The notes under the pieces were generated by a model that saw only the letters and a list, made by a program, of their open reading frames with translations, did not search any database and was not told the origin of the DNA. A stretch of 64,000 nucleotides of DNA from Molanna angustata (lineage: Eukaryota > Arthropoda > Insecta > Trichoptera > Molannidae). Each line of letters begins with the position of its first letter. Position 1 is the stretch's first letter. The stretch is from NCBI GenBank assembly GCA_963576475.1, contig OY754990.1, positions 9,406,921-9,470,920 on the forward strand. Direction: 5' to 3'. This document shows positions 60,685 to 64,000 of this stretch, in pieces. The position numbers and the translations under genes are program-made.

Positions 60685-60932
60685 ATTTTACAAAAAAAAA
60701 GATAAATTCAATAATAAAACAACTCTGCGACGAAATCGTAACCCAAATATCTATCTGTCAAACGCGTTAAGTGACGCTTATGACGGTTAATCCACTAGAG
60801 ACCGCCACTTAAAATTTTATGCGCCGACGTCGCTAAGCGAGGCTAAGATTGTTTGGTGAAATGCAATTTTGCGCTAAGTGGTTCATAAATGTGATTTTTT
60901 AAGTTAAGGAGCCTTGGGGAAATCGGGCATTA

Positions 60933-61799
60933 GAAGAATATGCAAAAAATTATGAGTGATAGACTAAGAGACGAGATTGATGATTGATTGTATGTAGGTA
61001 TGTTGTGTTTGACACTGGTTATCCCACATTTTAGAGTATGCCGTGATACTTACTTACCTTGCCCTTGAATATATTATCAGCATACAGCTTTCGTGGCTCA
61101 TTTGGTTAGGTATCTGAGTGCTGATCCAAAGGTCTTATTTTTCTTCTTGTTCTTTCATTAGGACCAGGGCCTGTTTTATGCTGCATTTTCAGCCTCCTGG
61201 TGATGTGGACTGCCAACTATCTGCCAACTTTGTGCATGTGTGTTTTGGTGTACACGAACGAAAAATGGATCTGACTCGCCATCAAATCAACATGCCCAAT
61301 TTATGTACGTGTTTTTCTTTGTTATTCATTTATAATCCTTTGTTTTTTTCCTAAACAGCTTAATAAATTATAATGTATACATATAATTGATGCTAAGCCT
61401 GACTATGTTTTATATATTGTGTATAACTATTTTTTATATATTGTCCAGTCATTATTGTGTACTGTAAAAGTGAAATAAAATAAAATGTAATAGTAAATAA
61501 ATATGTAGCTATGTAATAATTATACAATCAATATTTTGGCCTTTATGATACACACGGTCTCCCCCTACACAAACTTTGTCAGCTTTAAGAGGGAGGCGAT
61601 GTTGTACAAGATTATGTTTTCTATATATTATATTGTTTTAATTGATGTATTTTTGTATTGTAATAATTCTTCTATTTGGATATATTAGGCTTTCCATACC
61701 AATAAGTTGCAGTAGCAATTCTAAGTCATTTGCCATAACCAAGTATTCCTCGTTTTATTCCTGTACCTACCATGTTTCGGCAGACAAGATGCTTCAGGA
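60933..61799. other. Spacer with retroposon tail
   Basis: 61442-61485 (TTGTCCAGTCATT...AAATAAAATAAAATG) resembles the tail at 48150-48196. A 78-codon frame at 61118-61354 is unrecognised. Confidence 0.45.
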
Positions 61800-62245
61800 C
61801 AATCAGGACAATTTATAAAGTGCCGTTTAGTGACAACCGTGGTCACCTCAAGAGCGCTTTCAGTTTGCGAAATAAATCAATTAAAACTAGTCCTATAGCT
61901 AGCACATTGGAAATAGTGGAACACGAAACTTAAAAAAATACGTAAAAATCACAAATCTATCTAGTAATACCTACATATTATATAATTCAGATGAAATTAT
62001 AATAAAAAATAGTCGATTCAAAGTAAACAGACTTAATATTAAGTAAAGGAATATTGGACGGATGAAGGACAATCTAGATACGATTTGCGGAAAAGATGAG
62101 TTTTTAATTTCTTTTTGAATTCATTGATACTTTCGGCACATCTTATATCCATTGGAAGATTGTTCTTTGACTTTGGTCTAGAAATATCATCTTGGACCTC
62201 CCCGTAATAACAAGATAAATAATATTCTTCTCGTCCTAAATCCAA
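61800..62245 (-). pseudogene. L2-like LINE end, second copy
   Basis: The minus-strand frame 62039-62245 ends 'FKKKLKTHLFRKSYLDC', as in the LINE at 58029, after a diverged 'SKNNLPMDIR' in place of WN.LP. The 3' UTR at about 61810-61860 (GCGCTCTTGAGGTGACC on the minus strand) matches the family. Confidence 0.75.
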
Positions 62246-62869
62246 CCCGTTCTGTTTACATCTTGTGACACCAACACCTAGCCTATTCAGTGTATTCCAT
62301 ACGCGTTAGAGTAAATCCATACCATGATGGTATTATTGAATTAATTCATAGGAAATTTCATAGACCCAATCAGGTAGCTTTTGACTTTAACATTCGTCGA
62401 TTATATTGATGTCAACGGAGTTCTACATACAATGGAAATGCCGAGTTTCCATATAACTTTAGACACTTCAATTTCATCTAAAGATAGAAGAAATATATGC
62501 AAATTGGAATGTACGAGAGGTTTGAAGAGAAGTAGTCACTTTGTTATCCTTAAAAGGATGCGGAAGAAAAAGAATGAGGAGTAAGAAGAGACACGACAAG
62601 AAGACACGGAGAGCTTTTCTTAATGAAATTTTTCCAATTTGTATACCTTTTTACCAATTTCGGAAAGTTTGGGGGGAACGAAATCAAATATCGCCATCAG
62701 AAATCGAATCTCGGATTTGGGGAAAGTTGAAACGTAAGCTTTTTGTTGGAAGATTTGACGAAAAAAACTCCCCGGATTTCGAGACTTTGAAACACACGAT
62801 GATTCGTAATGGAGAAATCGAGATACAAGATGTTGGTGCATCCTTGTAACAATATTTTTAAATACCTAC
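62246..62869 (+). other. Unidentified stretch with a 102-codon frame
   Basis: The frame 62541-62849 is strongly basic at its start (GRKRMRSKKRHDKKTRR) and ends in a Glu/Asp-rich part (GEIEIQDVGAS). I recognise no family. It could be an exon or a degraded transposon gene; there is no supporting splice or promoter signal. Confidence 0.3.
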
Positions 62870-63720
62870 ACAGACGTTAAGCTATGGACAAACATAATGT
62901 GATTCACCTGTCGAATTCGGCAAGAAAATTGAATTATCTTACAAAAACCTACATTTTTCATGGTTTTGAAGTCAAAACCAACTTTGAGGCTTCTCAGCAT
63001 ACTGTTATATATATATGGATGAAATCAGAATTCGGATTAGAACAGAAACTTGATCCGCTTTTCAATATTTCTAAATTTATGTGTTTTACTGTCTCTCTCT
63101 CTCTCCAGTCTCACTCCTGCGGATTGGTTTGCAGAAGAAGTCTACATCTCGATTTCCACTTCGCTATATCTTCTGCAGCCCTCTTTAGCTCAACATATGT
63201 GGCGCAGTTCATGTCTTCGCTTACCTGGAACAAATATTCCCATAGTAGGAGACCCTCGTGGCGCAGGATGTGATCAATGCAGCGAGCACGTCTCTCGGAG
63301 ATTGTTTTGAGTAGGTGCCTTCCTTCTTCAACTCTGTTGAGAACCTCGGCATTCATGATGTGGTCTCTCCAGAATATAATTATCGAAAAACGCCCAAACA
63401 GCCCATCTAGATAATTAAATTTTCTATAAAAATTATAACATTATAGCATTGCATCTCAAACTTTTCTTATGCCACTTTTTTAAAAATCGAATTTAGTGAC
63501 GACATGACGACATTTATTTGCAACTTCTTGTACATATAATTGAACACTGACGGGTTTACAGCCAAACGAAAGCTTCATACAACCAACCAGAGTTAATGTA
63601 TGACATAATACACAATATCTACGGGGACTCTCAATAGTTTGATACTTAATCTTTATTTATTGTTGGCACCGAATTGCCGAATGCAACTCGGGTTAAGATA
63701 AATTAATGAACTGTATGATG
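62870..63720. repeat. Dispersed repeat related to the hAT-like interior
   Basis: Ordered blocks shared with 8225-8420 and 8790-9010: TTTTTCATGGTTTT, GAAGTCAAAA..CCAAC, AGGCTTCTCAGCATA, GAATTCGGA.TAGAAC, TTTATGTGTTTTACTG, then TAGTGACGACAT. A LINE piece (63105-63384) interrupts it. Confidence 0.65.
63105..63360 (-). pseudogene. LINE Pol C-terminal fragment
   Basis: The minus-strand frame reads 'NAEVLNRVEEGRHLLKTISERRAR', then 'HILRHEGLL' and 'CATYVELKRAAED...W', the closing pattern of a LINE polymerase class common in insects. A CTCTCTCT run marks its 3' edge on the plus-strand left. Confidence 0.75.
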
Positions 63721-64000
63721 ATATTCCTACTGTCGATTCGTGAATTGACAGTTTTAAGCTAAGACGCGTGTATAAAGAGCGTGTATTAGAGGCTTCGTAC
63801 CATACATATATCTTCTTCTTCTTATTCGTTTAGTAGACCTAGTTGGTCTGTTCTTCAGAAACTATGCCTCCTGGGATGACGAAGTCCAGCTATCCTTCCA
63901 TCTCTTGGGTGGTATACCGAAATAAAACATTTTGTGTAACTGTGTGTGTATATATGTGTGTGTGTCCGTCCCCCCTTATAACTTTTGATCCGCTCAATTC
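63721..64000. repeat. Start of another dispersed-repeat copy, running off the window
   Basis: CTACTGTCGATTCGTGAATT, AGGCTTCGTACCATA and finally TGTCCGTCCCCCCTTATAAC, then TTTTGATCCGCTCAATTC, match 8240-8560 of the hAT-like element. A LINE scrap (about 63810-63915) interrupts it. Confidence 0.65.

Larger units (their letters stand above)
59798..60929 (+). mobile_element. PIF/Harbinger-like element, non-autonomous
   Basis: The ends CGGCCGCTTTCTCCAAGG and TGCCCGATTTCCCCAAGG (inverted) match at most positions and are flanked by TTA on both sides (59795-59797 and 60930-60932), the target size of PIF/Harbinger. Subterminal GCATTTCACCAA also recurs inverted. Inside is a Myb/SANT-like gene remnant but no DDE transposase. 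Confidence 0.75.

Overview
The window looks like intergenic DNA of an insect, most likely a lepidopteran (moderate confidence). It is AT-rich, rich in TAGGTAC/CCTAC-type words, and carries LINE 3' tails of a form I associate with Lepidoptera, plus Penelope, PIF/Harbinger-like, hAT-like and gypsy elements. I find no convincing host gene. Almost everything that can be identified is mobile or tandemly repeated DNA, often nested.

Layout. 1-830: GC-rich retroposon-like 3' end with a ~310-bp tandem unit. 1086-6087: LTR element with equal 555-bp LTRs and a 4-bp target duplication (ATGT), whose inside keeps only a gag start and a pol end. 7459-16703: a small internally deleted gypsy-type element on the minus strand, split by an 8.3-kb hAT-like element (7992-16327; 14-bp terminal inverted repeats, 8-bp target duplication). 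The hAT-like element contains a ~3.5-kb direct duplication joined exactly at its own terminal repeat. 16.8-19.5 kb: a 167-bp tandem array, a MITE, an 80-bp perfect palindrome and a 720-bp fold-back. 19.5-29 kb: LINE fragments, a MITE and a ~400-bp AT microsatellite.

29473-35413 (minus strand) is the centrepiece: an intact, probably young Ty3/gypsy-type retrotransposon with identical-looking 216-bp LTRs and a CTAT target duplication. Gag carries an N-terminal SAP-like motif, a coiled coil, a capsid region and a CCHC knuckle. Pol (1391 residues) has protease, reverse transcriptase, RNase H and integrase, followed by a TARG1/OARD1-like macrodomain and a CCCH zinc finger where an envelope gene would sit in an errantivirus.

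35.4-40.6 kb: SINE-like and LINE fragments, two MITE copies, one holding two further insertions, one of which holds a third. 41-43.4 kb: 101-bp satellite. 45.05-45.85 kb: very uniform 137-bp array. 47.8-64 kb: a series of 5'-truncated LINE ends, a Penelope GIY-YIG fragment, two terminal-inverted-repeat elements (one with a Myb/SANT-like remnant), and fragments related to the inside of the hAT-like element.

In the intact element the genes work as in other Metaviridae: Gag forms the particle, Pol matures, copies and integrates it. The macrodomain and CCCH finger would be extra products of the same polyprotein; their role (removal of ADP-ribose, RNA binding) is inferred from family knowledge only.
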